Of a DNA stretch of 64,000 nucleotides, positions 35,602 through 44,027 are shown piece after piece. The DNA is taken from contig WRAU01000006.1 of assembly GCA_009780035.1 (NCBI GenBank), forward strand, positions 1 through 64,000, written 5' to 3'. The translations under genes were made by a program, and so were the position numbers. Under the pieces are notes generated by a model, which did not search any database, was not told where the DNA came from, and saw nothing but the letters and a program-made list of their open reading frames with translations. The DNA is from Alphaproteobacteria bacterium (GTDB lineage: Bacteria > Pseudomonadota > Alphaproteobacteria > WRAU01 > Hepatincolaceae). Every line of letters begins with the position of its first letter. Within the stretch, counting starts at the first letter, position 1.

Positions 35602-36133
35602 GAAGTTTTCCTAGCTTATAATCGTTAATTTCGCTTAGTATATATTTTGCCATATAAGAGGCAGGATAATCTTTTGTAAGATTTACTTCAATATGAGCAT
35701 TTGCATAGCTAAACTTCCTTTTTGCCAGCAGCTTTTCTAAAATTTCCCTTACATTTGCCTCTTGTAAAAGCGGGCGTTTTTTTAAATTAGATTTTTTTAA
35801 ACGGCTTTCAATAACATCTAAGTCTGTATTCAGCCAAACCACAATTCCTCCTTGCAAACATAAACGGATATTTTCTGCAGTTGTAAATGTGCCGCCGCCG
35901 AGTGCTAAAACTGAATTCTCTTGAGTGTTTGCCAATGTTTCTTTTAAAATTTTACTTTCAAGATTTCTAAAATAAGGTTCGCCGCATCTTTTGAAAATTT
36001 CGGCAATAGATATGCCGGCGCTGGTTTCAATCTGTTTGTCTAAATCAATAAATCCGTAGCCTAATAATTTAGACAGTGCCTTTCCTGAGGAACTTTTGCC
36101 TGCTCCCATCAGCCCCGTGATAATAATAATCAT
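35594..36133 (-). CDS. aroK: shikimate kinase
   Basis: 179 aa. Walker A GLMGAGKSSSGKALS near residues 7-21; substrate site DLDKQIE and YFRNLESKIL; GGGTFTT is the shikimate-binding loop; the lid holds KKRPLLQ. First gene of the aroK-aroB pair, so the cell makes at least part of its own chorismate pathway. Confidence 0.95.
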   Translation of the reverse strand: MIIIITGLMGAGKSSSGKALSKLLGYGFIDLDKQIETSAGISIAEIFKRCGEPYFRNLESKILKETLANTQENSVLALGGGTFTTAENIRLCLQGGIVVWLNTDLDVIESRLKKSNLKKRPLLQEANVREILEKLLAKRKFSYANAHIEVNLTKDYPASYMAKYILSEINDYKLGKLHD

Positions 36134-36177
36134 TATACTTCTTAATATTTTTATATTATAATTAAGGTAAGTCTATC

Positions 36178-36247
36178 GTCATGCCGCTTGTTTACGGCAT
36201 CCATATAATTAAGCCGTAAATGGATACCGGCTTTCACCAGTATGACG
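36178..36247. repeat. CGTCATGCC palindromic repeat, family P copy 5
   Basis: CGTCATGCCG...CGGCATCC on the left and GGATACCGGCTTTCACCAGTATGACG on the right, in the gap between the divergent aroK and the small gene ahead of xer. Confidence 0.7.
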
Positions 36248-36284
36248 AATTTATATATATACTATTATAATATAGGAATTAACA

Positions 36285-36449
36285 ATGAAATCAAGATATA
36301 AAGGTGCTAATAAATCAAATAAATCTTTTTTAAAGAAAGTTATCGCCGCTGCTGTAATTATTGCAGTTTTTATTTTTGCTGAAAGATATGTCAGCCTAGA
36401 TGATTCACGGCTTTTACAAGAAACCGCAAATGTTGTTATAAAGTTTTAA
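36285..36449 (+). CDS. 54-aa single-span membrane protein upstream of xer
   Basis: MKSRYKGANK..., basic N terminus, then a hydrophobic segment (KVIAAAVIIAVFIFAERY, about residues 18-35) and a short C-terminal tail. ATG behind TAGGAATT; ends in TAA five bases before the xer start, so the two are probably cotranscribed. It is short, but the arrangement and composition look coding. No family recognised. Confidence 0.5.
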   Translation: MKSRYKGANKSNKSFLKKVIAAAVIIAVFIFAERYVSLDDSRLLQETANVVIKF

Positions 36450-36454
36450 ATTAT

Positions 36455-37393
36455 ATGAATAAAGTCAGCCCTAAAAACAGCACCTATATAAATTTATTTT
36501 TAGATTCCCTAAAAATAGAAAGAGGACTGTCTTTTAATACCATAGCTTCTTACACCAATGATATTGCCGATTTTGCAGCGTTTCTTTCTAAAAGAAAGCC
36601 GCAGCGGAATTTAGATACTGCAGATAGTGCTGATATTCAAGACTATCTGCAATCGCTTAATAGAAAATCCTTTAGCGCTAAAACGCAATCCAGAAGAATT
36701 TCCGCAATCAAACAGCTATATGCTTTTTTATTCAATGAGAAAATTATTCCTAGCAATATCGCACAAAGTATTAAAAATCCCAAACTGAATAAAAGCCTGC
36801 CTAAGTATTTATCTGAAGAAGAGGTTCTACAAATGCTGGAGGTTTCGCAAAAAGATAAAAATCCCATGCTATATACTATGCTGGAAGTGCTGTATTCTAC
36901 AGGGGTAAGAGTCAGCGAGCTGGTGAGCCTGAAATTATCTTCGCTTTTAGAGGGCGGCATGTTTGTGCGGGTATTCGGCAAAGGCGGTAAAGAGCGGATA
37001 ATTCCCTTAGTAGATGTTGCTACCCGTGCCATTGAACATTGGCTGAATGTGCGGGAATCTCATATAGCTTTAACAGCTAAAAATAGGCTGTTTCTTTTTC
37101 CATCTAACAGGGCAGGCTCGGGGCATCTTAGCCGCGAAAGGTTCGCCCAGCTGCTGAAAGAGCTGGCTGTAAAATGCAATATAGATAGGGAAAAAGTTTC
37201 TCCCCATGTGCTGCGCCATTCTTTTGCTTCGCATTTGTTAAATAATGGCGGCGATTTAAAGTCTATACAGAATATGCTGGGGCATTCTGATATTGCCACT
37301 ACCGAAATTTATACTCACATGTTGGATTCTAAGCTGATTGAGGCTGTTTATAAAAACCATCCGCTGAATTATTATAAAAAAGATAGGAAATAA
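36455..37393 (+). CDS. tyrosine recombinase XerC/XerD
   Basis: 312 aa. Full N-terminal core-binding (SAM-like) and catalytic domains. The catalytic residues are Arg152 in TGVRVSEL, Lys176, His251-xx-Arg254 in PHVLRHSFASH, His277 in LGHSDIATTEIYTH, and Tyr286. This is a dimer-resolution recombinase; LNNGGDLKSIQNMLGH favours XerD. It is a housekeeping recombinase and is not near enough to the tail cluster to be its integrase. Confidence 0.92.
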   Translation: MNKVSPKNSTYINLFLDSLKIERGLSFNTIASYTNDIADFAAFLSKRKPQRNLDTADSADIQDYLQSLNRKSFSAKTQSRRISAIKQLYAFLFNEKIIPSNIAQSIKNPKLNKSLPKYLSEEEVLQMLEVSQKDKNPMLYTMLEVLYSTGVRVSELVSLKLSSLLEGGMFVRVFGKGGKERIIPLVDVATRAIEHWLNVRESHIALTAKNRLFLFPSNRAGSGHLSRERFAQLLKELAVKCNIDREKVSPHVLRHSFASHLLNNGGDLKSIQNMLGHSDIATTEIYTHMLDSKLIEAVYKNHPLNYYKKDRK

Positions 37394-37455
37394 CTGCTTG
37401 CTAAATAATGGCACATATTTTATACTCAATACATATTATTAAGGGATTTTAATAA

Positions 37456-38406
37456 ATGCACTATTTAGATTTTGAAAATGAAATAGCTCTTTTAGAAAAC
37501 AAATTAAAAGATTTATCTCAAGCTAACGGCACAATAGTTGGCACTAACTTTTCTAAAGAAATAGAAAGTTTAGACGCAAAATATAAAAAATTATTAGAAA
37601 CTACCTACAAGAATTTAACGCCATGGCAGAAGGTGCAGGTAGCAAGACACCAAGACCGTCCGCATGCTTTAGATTATATCAAAAATATAATTACCAGCTG
37701 GACGCCGCTATTCGGCGATAGGCTTTTTGCTGAAGATGCCCCAATGATAGCTGGAATTGGACGCATTAAAAATCAATCAGTAATGGTAATTGGCATTGAA
37801 AAAGGCAACGATTTAGAATCCCGAATCAAACATAATTTTGGCATGCCAAAGCCAGAAGGTTATAGAAAAGCTCAAAGATTAATGAAATTAGCCGATAAGC
37901 TAGATATTCCTATAATTACTTTGGTAGATACAAGCGGAGCTTATCCAGGGCAAGAGGCTGAAGAAAGAGGACAAGGTGAAGCGATTGCTAAATCTATCGC
38001 TACCTGTTTAGAAATTACCACGCCAATGGTAAATATTATTATCGGCGAGGGCGGATCTGGCGGAGCAATTGCCATTGCCAGCGGCGATGTGGTTATGATG
38101 CTGGAGCATTCAGTTTATTCGGTAATTTCTCCAGAGGGCTGTGCATCTATTTTATGGCGTAACGACAGCATGGCGCCAGAGGCAGCCAACAGCCTGCACT
38201 TAACCGCCCAAGATTTATTAAAATTAAAAGTAATAGATAAAATTATTCCCGAGCCAATCGGGGGTGCTCATAGGAATCATGAGGCAGCTTTTAAGGTTGT
38301 TAGCGAAGCCATACTAGAAAACTTAAAAAAATTAAAAACACTGCCTGCTGATCAACGCAAAGCTAAAAAAAGAGAAAAATTCATCGCCATTGGGAAAGCG
38401 GTGTAA
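37456..38406 (+). CDS. accA: acetyl-CoA carboxylase carboxyltransferase subunit alpha
   Basis: 316 aa. First committed step of fatty acid synthesis. ALDYI..ITSWTPLFGDRLFAEDAP, KPEGYRKAQRLMKLADK and VNIIIGEGGSGGAIAIASGD (oxyanion-hole glycines) are family signatures. Stands alone on the plus strand. TAA stop. Confidence 0.96.
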   Translation: MHYLDFENEIALLENKLKDLSQANGTIVGTNFSKEIESLDAKYKKLLETTYKNLTPWQKVQVARHQDRPHALDYIKNIITSWTPLFGDRLFAEDAPMIAGIGRIKNQSVMVIGIEKGNDLESRIKHNFGMPKPEGYRKAQRLMKLADKLDIPIITLVDTSGAYPGQEAEERGQGEAIAKSIATCLEITTPMVNIIIGEGGSGGAIAIASGDVVMMLEHSVYSVISPEGCASILWRNDSMAPEAANSLHLTAQDLLKLKVIDKIIPEPIGGAHRNHEAAFKVVSEAILENLKKLKTLPADQRKAKKREKFIAIGKAV

Positions 38407-38409
38407 GAT

Positions 38410-38520
38410 CGTCATACCGACTACGCCTGTATCCAAACCGCAAGAATTTAAATTAGAGTATCTCCCAAAGGTGATACGACTAAAATTGGTTATAGTTAAC
38501 GCCTCTAACTAAATTGCAGA
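38410..38520. repeat. half P-family element plus inverted family R copy 2
   Basis: CGTCATACCGACTACGCC at 38410 is half of a P-family repeat. GAGTATCTCCCAAAGGTGATACGACT near 38455 is the reverse complement of the family R stretch at 1004-1070. I see no gene in this gap of about 280 bases before tRNA-Leu. Confidence 0.5.
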
Positions 38521-38685
38521 AGGTTCAAGTTATAAAATTAAAAATCTCATTAAATATGTTGACTAAAAAATAAATTTATGATAGATTCTTAAAAGTAATT
38601 TCATTAAGGCATAACAAAATGCCTTAAATTTACCAAGCAGTATTCTGTTTTTTAGGAAATTTTTCTAGGCAGAATATTTAATTTT

Positions 38686-38770
38686 GCGGGTATGGTGGAA
38701 TTGGCAGACACGCTGGATTTAGGTTCCAGTGGCGCAAGCCGTGGGGGTTCAAGTCCCTCTACCCGCACCA
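38686..38770 (+). tRNA. tRNA-Leu(TAG)
   Basis: 85-base type-II tRNA: acceptor GCGGGTA/TACCCGC, anticodon loop TTTAGGT with anticodon TAG, variable arm TGGCGCAAGCCG, T loop GTTCAAGTC and encoded CCA. It lies at the left edge of the accessory region; no copy of its 3' end is seen on the far side. Confidence 0.95.
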
Positions 38771-38893
38771 CTCAATAGTATATTTGCTAATTATTCCTAA
38801 AAAATATCTAATTAGTATTAGTATGAATTTGCTAAACTCTTTTAAAAATATTATAATTATACAACAGTGTTCCTTTGCTTTATGGAGGTGATT

Positions 38894-39670
38894 ATGAGTA
38901 ATGAAAATGTTTTAGTAAGTTTAGAAGATTTAAGTAAACAAAATGGTATAACTTATTGGACTTTAGAGGATATAGCTTTATTTTTTGATTACAAAGATAT
39001 TAGCAACTTTAAAAATGTTGTAAATAAAGCGATTGCTTTTTCTACGGAATTATTAGGTGATGGCGTTCATGAAGAATTTAAGCCTATTTTTGAAAATGAT
39101 AGATTGAAAACCTATAAACTAAGTAGATTTGGAGTTTTGCTTTGTGCTATGTTTGCATCTGAAAGTAAACCTAATGTAAAGGAAATAAGAATATCTTTAG
39201 CAAACTTAGCTAATTTTATGTTTCAAGATATAGAAAGATTAAGAGAAAGAAAAGAGCTTACTCATGGTGAAAAATATATGGTTAATGTAGCTTATAATCA
39301 AGGGCTAGATAATAATGATATTGGAATGTTTAAAGATGCTGGTTATAGAGGCATGTATAATATGGGTTTAAAAGACCTTAAAAATTATAAAGGAGTATCT
39401 CAAAATGCAACTTTGTATGATTTTATGGGAATAACAGAATTAGCAGCAAATACATTTAGAGTTACTCAAACAGCAGAGAATATTAAAAGAAACAATATCA
39501 ATACTAGAGCTGGAATGATTGGAGTAGCTAAAGATATAGGCAAGCAAGTTAGGGGTATCGTAATGGAAAATACTGGAAATACTCCAGAAAATCTACCTAC
39601 AGAACCAAAAATAAATGTTATTAATCAAAAAGTTAAAAAAGGCAGAACACAAATAAATAAAGATAAATAA
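38894..39670 (+). CDS. DinD-like DNA-damage-inducible protein
   Basis: 258 aa. I chose ATG 38894, which follows GGAGGTGATT closely, over a start 27 bases upstream. The C-terminal half matches DinD: GYRGMYNMGLKDLKNYKGV, MGITELAANTFRVTQTAENI, GKQVRGIVMENTGNTPENLP. The N-terminal part (ITYWTLEDIALFFDYKDISNFKNVVNKAI) is BRO/KilA-like in pattern. E. coli DinD is SOS-induced and inhibits RecA. Placed between tRNA-Leu and the tail cluster, it could tie the cluster to DNA damage; that is inference. Confidence 0.8.
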   Translation: MSNENVLVSLEDLSKQNGITYWTLEDIALFFDYKDISNFKNVVNKAIAFSTELLGDGVHEEFKPIFENDRLKTYKLSRFGVLLCAMFASESKPNVKEIRISLANLANFMFQDIERLRERKELTHGEKYMVNVAYNQGLDNNDIGMFKDAGYRGMYNMGLKDLKNYKGVSQNATLYDFMGITELAANTFRVTQTAENIKRNNINTRAGMIGVAKDIGKQVRGIVMENTGNTPENLPTEPKINVINQKVKKGRTQINKDK

Positions 39671-39785
39671 GATTAACTATAAACTTTTTTAGTTGTTGGT
39701 ATAAAAATATCTAATAAGTTTTTTGAATATAACACCCTAATTACTTCATAATTTAAATAATTATATTATTAAATACAAAATTCTC

Positions 39786-39814
39786 TTGACAATCATATTC
39801 TTTTAATGTATAAT
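39786..39814 (+). promoter_or_regulatory. consensus sigma-70 promoter of the tail cluster
   Basis: TTGACA (39786-39791), exactly 17 bases, TATAAT (39809-39814). Both hexamers are perfect matches to consensus. It is followed by a 90-base leader with a CTATAAG/CTTATAG hairpin, before the first tail gene at 39904. Confidence 0.8.
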
Positions 39815-39903
39815 AAAAAAGTTAAAAAGCTATAAGCAAGAAATTCTTAGCAATTTCAGCTTCTTATAGGCAAACATTAAAATAGTGCAAGAGAATTAAA
39901 ATT

Positions 39904-40344
39904 ATGGAAACAAAACAAATTTTTAAACTTATAGAAAGCACGGTGTGAGATCTACTAAGTAAAACCAACGCTGAAGCAAGTATTTCCTTTATACAGGGAG
40001 ATTATATACTTGCAATCAATAATATTGTTAAATCTGGTGATGGCAACATTTATATTGCTAATGGCAGCATTGTTAAAAAGGTTGATTTAAATGACGATTT
40101 AGACAATGGCGAATTTAACTTAATAAACAAGAATCATAATTACAGCGATACTAGCGGAGATTGTGAGATTGATATTTATCAGAAAATTTTCGTATATTCT
40201 ATTCCCAACGATTTAACAATTATAGATTTAAAAGCAGAACTTAAAGCTAAAGTTTATTTGCACGAGCAAAACGAACATTTAGCAGTAGAAACATTTGATG
40301 TAAGAGTGAAAGAAGAACTAGCTATTCATAATAAAAATAAATAA
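39904..40344 (+). CDS. first tail-cluster gene, tail-terminator candidate (one in-frame TGA)
   Basis: 146 aa when TGA at 39946-39948 is read as Trp (ESTVWDLLSK). It ends in TAA. The small size and position just before the sheath match tail terminator/completion proteins of contractile-tailed phages, but I see no decisive motif. With the standard code the frame would stop after 14 codons and no start is available soon after; no reading frame of this length is seen otherwise, so it would be missed by normal gene calling. Confidence 0.6.
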
Positions 40345-40482
40345 GGCGGCAGCAAGGGTCAGCCTTATTAAAAAATTTCTTTTTAGGAAAACATCCTTAA
40401 TGGCGGATTTTTCTAAAAGAAAGCACCCCTAGATATATATAACTATCTTAGGGATAACAATTTACAACAAGGAGTAAAAAAC
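40345..40482 (+). promoter_or_regulatory. structured leader before the sheath gene
   Basis: Two inverted repeats: TTTCTTTTTAGGAAAA with TTTTCTAAAAGAAA, and CCCTAGATA with TATCTTAGGG. The strong GGAGTAAAAAAC ribosome site follows. These hairpins probably tune translation or processing of the tail mRNA. Confidence 0.4.
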
Positions 40483-41565
40483 ATGGCAGGATATTTAGTT
40501 GATGAAATTATAAAAATCACTTTCGAGCTAAGTAAAACAGCGAAACTACCAAGAGCGTATCGTAGATTTGCTTGAATAACTGCAACTAATGGCAGTGATA
40601 GTAAAATTATCATGGATTTATCAAATTATGTCTCTAAATTAGAACAATTCGATGAAACCCAGCAAGATTTTATTAAATTATGGTTCTCACGCGGCGGTCA
40701 GTATTTAACCGTTTATAAATATACAGCTGAAACATCAACACCTGAGATTGATGAAAACGGTGATCCTGTTTTAGATGAAAACGGCGATGAAGTAATGATA
40801 ACTATCCCGGCAACCCAAGTAAAGAACTTAGATATTCTTGAAGGCGTTGTAATTTTAGCCGGCAATAGCTTTAGCCTGCAAGAAACAATGTATAATTCTG
40901 CAGATACCGAGCAAACCAATGAAGAATCTGGCAAATATTGGATTCTTTCAGCAAAACAATCAGACAGCATCTCAGAAACTCTTAAAACTGTTCACGGAAT
41001 TCATATTTTTATGACAGCTGAAACAACTTCTAGCACAGGAGCAAGCATTGATAAGCCAATCTTTGAATATTTTGCCCCATATACGCAGGATAATTTTTAT
41101 AAGCAAAATAGCTTTGGCAATTCGTCAATTGCAGGCATTAGCTTAAAAACTCTGCAATATTTAGATGCTAATAATTTGGGTGCATTAGTTTATTTTCCAG
41201 AATTCCAAGCCAATTATTACTACAATGTCGGCGATACTAAAGGCTTTACTTTCAATGCCAATATGCTTCGTAAAGATTTAGAATCAGTTATAAAAGAAGA
41301 AGGTTTTAAAGTTTTAATGCGCGATAATACTTACAATCAAGATACTATCAGCGCCTTAGAAAAAGTTTTAGCTGATACTGCTGAATATTACAAAGGGCAG
41401 AACAAAATCGGAAGCTATGCTACAGCCAGCATTCCGTTTAAAAAACAATTGGAAAATGATATTTTAGCTAAAACTATCAAAGGGTTAAGCCTAAGCTATC
41501 AAGTGCTGCTAGAAGCCAAAAAAGCAGAGATTACCATCAAAGAACAATTAACTGCGGTTGCGTAG
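40483..41565 (+). CDS. tail sheath-like protein (one in-frame TGA)
   Basis: 360 aa with TGA at 40573-40575 read as Trp (RRFAWITATN); ends TAG. The large size, its place just before a 131-aa tube-like gene, and the alternating strand/helix pattern with a C-terminal KAEITIKEQL helix fit a sheath or DUF3383-type sheath protein of myophages. Two other Trp residues are TGG (KLWFS, GKYWILS). A standard-code reading would lose the N-terminal 43 residues. Confidence 0.6.
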
Positions 41566-41592
41566 TATATTAAATTAATCAGGAGAAAAACT

Positions 41593-41988
41593 ATGATACA
41601 CCCAATGAATATAATTATTTTGTGAGGCGATTATAATCTCACTAATATGTTCAATCTAATTTCCACAGGAGAGCTGCCGGCGTTAAAACCCTATACTACA
41701 CAGCTAGAAATTATGCCTAACGGTAAATCGCGGCAGACGGCTAGCGTATCAACCAATTTAGATTTAGCAATTACAGTTAGCAGAGATAGCGCTAAAGCTA
41801 ATTTAGATATATTATTAGGCGAGTTTGAAATCAATACCGTATCTTCGCTAAGAATAATTGATAAAACTAGCGGCGAAGTTATCGGCGATTGGCAGAAAGC
41901 AGTATTGAAAGATATTCCTTCAGCAGGTGCAATAACTGAATCTGCTAATGATGTAGTAATAACTTTCAGCTGCATTAACGAGATGTAG
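41593..41988 (+). CDS. tail tube-like protein (one in-frame TGA)
   Basis: 131 aa with TGA at 41623-41625 as Trp (NIIILWGDYNL). Beta-rich, with the size of tail tube proteins (FII/DUF3277 type) and directly after the sheath. GDWQKAVLKDIP carries a TGG Trp. AGGAGAAAAACT precedes the ATG; stop is TAG, with the lysozyme ATG 2 bases later. Confidence 0.6.
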
Positions 41989-41990
41989 CC

Positions 41991-42446
41991 ATGCCGAAAT
42001 ACATAACCCAAGCCATTGAACTGATTAAAAAATTTGAAGGTCTTTCTTTAAATGTATATTTAGATGTGGGAGGATTGCCAACCATCGGCTACGGACATTT
42101 AATTAAATCGCACGAGTTTTTTCCTTGTGCGATTACACAAGAACAGGCAGAATCTTTGTTAATGGCAGATTTAGAACCATTTAATAGGGCGCTTGACTGC
42201 ATTAAGGCAAAGATAGGCGATAATCAAAAAGCAGCAATTTTATGTTTAATGTATAACATTGGCGTTAATGCTTTTAAAAATTCAACGCTGCTTAAAAAAA
42301 TCAATGCTAATGCAGAACTTGCGGAAATAGAAGCACAGTTTATGGCTTGGGTTTATGTTAATAAAAAATCGGTAGCCGGTTTAATTAACCGACGAAAAAA
42401 AGAATTTGAACTATTTTCCCTAAAATATGGAGAAATTAATGACTAA
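41991..42446 (+). CDS. GH24 phage-type lysozyme (endolysin)
   Basis: 151 aa, a T4-lysozyme family muramidase without a signal peptide. The catalytic triad is visible: Glu16 in KKFEG, Asp25 and Thr31 in YLDVGGLPTIGYGH. LCLMYNIGVNAFKNSTLL is the second conserved region. It could act as the release enzyme or as a tail-tip lysozyme. No in-frame TGA; one TGG Trp. It overlaps the next gene by 8 bases. Confidence 0.9.
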   Translation: MPKYITQAIELIKKFEGLSLNVYLDVGGLPTIGYGHLIKSHEFFPCAITQEQAESLLMADLEPFNRALDCIKAKIGDNQKAAILCLMYNIGVNAFKNSTLLKKINANAELAEIEAQFMAWVYVNKKSVAGLINRRKKEFELFSLKYGEIND

Positions 42447-42855
42447 ATCACCAACTCAAAATTTTATAACAGAAACCACTTCTGGTTTACAGCTTTTAAG
42501 CCTTGAGGAAATGAATAAAAATGTGCTGGATAATTTATCGGCAGTGCTTTCGCAGCCGCTTAATGCCGACCCTACCAGCAATGTATCCATTATGGTTAAT
42601 CAGCACAACTTAGATTTAGTAGCAACAGCAGGAAATGGTGAAGATTATAATGTTAGCTTAGAATCATTAGTGCAAGAGGTAGAAAAGCAATTGTTACAAC
42701 CATTGTTGCTAGATAGAATGGGCAAAATTATTATAAATTATGACCAAAGAGAAATGCCTCAAACCTATAGCGATGGATATTTTAAGTATATATTATGCGA
42801 TGGCACACTTGGTTATAGGTTAGATGATTATCCATATAACAAATTAATGTTTTAA
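42439..42855 (+). CDS. chimeric remnant: J-like N terminus joined to fibre segment
   Basis: 138 aa. Residues up to about 60 (LNADPTSNVSIMVNQHNLDL) match the N terminus of the baseplate protein at 44028 (FNSDATSNIYLLANQHNLDL). The last 45 residues (QTYSDGYFKYILCDGTLGYRLDDYPY) match the fibre proteins at 44919 and 46665 (KTYNDGVYEYILCDGTAGYKLADYPY). This looks like a deletion fusion of the two, or a short independent fibre-adaptor. No TGA. TAA stop. Confidence 0.6.
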   Translation: MTKSPTQNFITETTSGLQLLSLEEMNKNVLDNLSAVLSQPLNADPTSNVSIMVNQHNLDLVATAGNGEDYNVSLESLVQEVEKQLLQPLLLDRMGKIIINYDQREMPQTYSDGYFKYILCDGTLGYRLDDYPYNKLMF

Positions 42856-42917
42856 TGATATTGCAAAAATTTCTAAATAGTGTATTATTTTACTTGCATA
42901 TAAAAGAGGGGTTATTA

Positions 42918-43682
42918 ATGAAAAAGCTGGCATTAATTTTAGGAATGTGTTTAATTTCTTTTAACCTATTTGCTTTTGAGCATGTTATTGGTATTAGCGG
43001 AGGGCTGGTTTCTTCTAAATCTGATGTAAACCATTCTTTAACTGCTGAATATGATAATATATGCTTTTACGAGCCAACGAATACGATTTGTCAGCCTAGT
43101 TTTCCCGAGCAAGTTGTAAATACTACAGACCCAAGAATCCAAAACACCTTTCGTAATATTTCTGATAATATTCATAGAAACAACGGCTATAATTTTAATT
43201 TAGAATATCAGGCAAGAACAACTTTGTTTGATATTCCTAATTTTCTTACACTTGGCTTAGGCTTAGAAACCAGCAAAACAAATATAAAGCCTAACTATTT
43301 AGATTTAAACAGCATTAACTATAAAATTAATACTCCCTATGTTTTAGCCATGCTGACAATTTATCAAAATAAATCCTTTGCTTTTAGAGGGGGCTTAACC
43401 GGCGGTCAAGATTTTATTAAGGCAGATTCTAATACATATAAAAATGCTGCTTTTAATATGCTTATAGATTGCGAATACATAATTAGCAATCACCTTATGC
43501 TGTTCGGCAGAGGAGCAACGCAATTAAATAAAGGAAAAGATATAGTTTATAATGCTAGAAGCGACCAAACTGTCGGTAATGGTGTGAATAATGGTAACCC
43601 AGTTATTTTAGATAATAAAATAGCTGTAAGCCCGCAGGAATCCCTTTTGAAGCTAAACTTTGGCGTTCGGTATAAAATTTAA
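42918..43682 (+). CDS. outer-membrane beta-barrel protein (passenger)
   Basis: 254 aa. ATG behind AGAGGGG, signal peptide MKKLALILGMCLISFNLFAF, then strands and loops ending in SLLKLNFGVRYKI. It is a host-type outer-membrane protein sitting inside the tail cluster. It has no Trp, so it cannot tell us about TGA. It is a likely surface receptor or shield. Family not identified. Confidence 0.65.
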   Translation: MKKLALILGMCLISFNLFAFEHVIGISGGLVSSKSDVNHSLTAEYDNICFYEPTNTICQPSFPEQVVNTTDPRIQNTFRNISDNIHRNNGYNFNLEYQARTTLFDIPNFLTLGLGLETSKTNIKPNYLDLNSINYKINTPYVLAMLTIYQNKSFAFRGGLTGGQDFIKADSNTYKNAAFNMLIDCEYIISNHLMLFGRGATQLNKGKDIVYNARSDQTVGNGVNNGNPVILDNKIAVSPQESLLKLNFGVRYKI

Positions 43683-43700
43683 AATAATTTTTAAATTTTC

Positions 43701-43729
43701 TTGACAGCAATTGTAAGTTGTATTATGCT
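43701..43729 (+). promoter_or_regulatory. promoter of a short RNA
   Basis: TTGACA (43701-43706), 17 bases, TATGCT (43724-43729). It starts 18 bases after the outer-membrane protein stop codon and leads into a short, terminated transcript. Confidence 0.65.
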
Positions 43730-43735
43730 ATAGAT

Positions 43736-43798
43736 AATTAAAAAGAGGCATAAATCAATCTCCTTAAAGGGCTATAAAGCAGTTTATAGTCCTTTTTT
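43736..43798 (+). ncRNA. putative small RNA between tail genes
   Basis: The promoter above is followed about 60 bases later by a 10-bp hairpin (GGGCTATAAA/TTTATAGTCC, loop GCAG, 43769-43792) and TTTTTT, a textbook terminator. No reading frame fits inside. The RNA would be about 60 bases long and contain a GAGG and a CTCC segment. Start is estimated from promoter spacing. Confidence 0.5.
43769..43798 (+). terminator. intrinsic terminator of the short RNA
   Basis: Stem GGGCTATAAA/TTTATAGTCC with one G-U pair, loop GCAG, then six T in a row. Confidence 0.85.
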
Positions 43799-43858
43799 AT
43801 TATTGAAATCAAATCTAAGCAGTAATTTTTTAATAATTAATAATAAACCAAACAGATT

Positions 43859-43887
43859 CGTCATACCGTCGCAAGCCGGTATGACGA
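43859..43887. repeat. CGTCATACC palindrome, family P copy 7
   Basis: CGTCATACCG...CGGTATGACG forms a single perfect short hairpin between the small RNA and the promoter at 43926. Confidence 0.7.
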
Positions 43888-43925
43888 TTACTTGATATTT
43901 TATGTATATAATTATCAAAATTATC

Positions 43926-43954
43926 TTGACAAATTTATGCTTATAGAGTATAAT
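43926..43954 (+). promoter_or_regulatory. second consensus promoter of the tail cluster
   Basis: TTGACA (43926-43931), 17 bases, TATAAT (43949-43954), again a perfect match. It drives the block from 44028 onward. Confidence 0.8.
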
Positions 43955-44027
43955 AATTCCAATTAAAGAATAAATCTCGCTCTAAGAGGAGAATTGTTTG
44001 ATGTAATTATTTAAAGGAAGTATAAAA

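Noticed and set aside
36455-37393. Recombinase as the phage integrase
   Set aside because: It has the full housekeeping Xer pattern and lies outside the cluster, beyond accA and tRNA-Leu.
38686-38770. tRNA-Leu as the attachment site of an integrated element
   Set aside because: No copy of the tRNA 3' end is seen on the right side and there is no integrase in the cluster.
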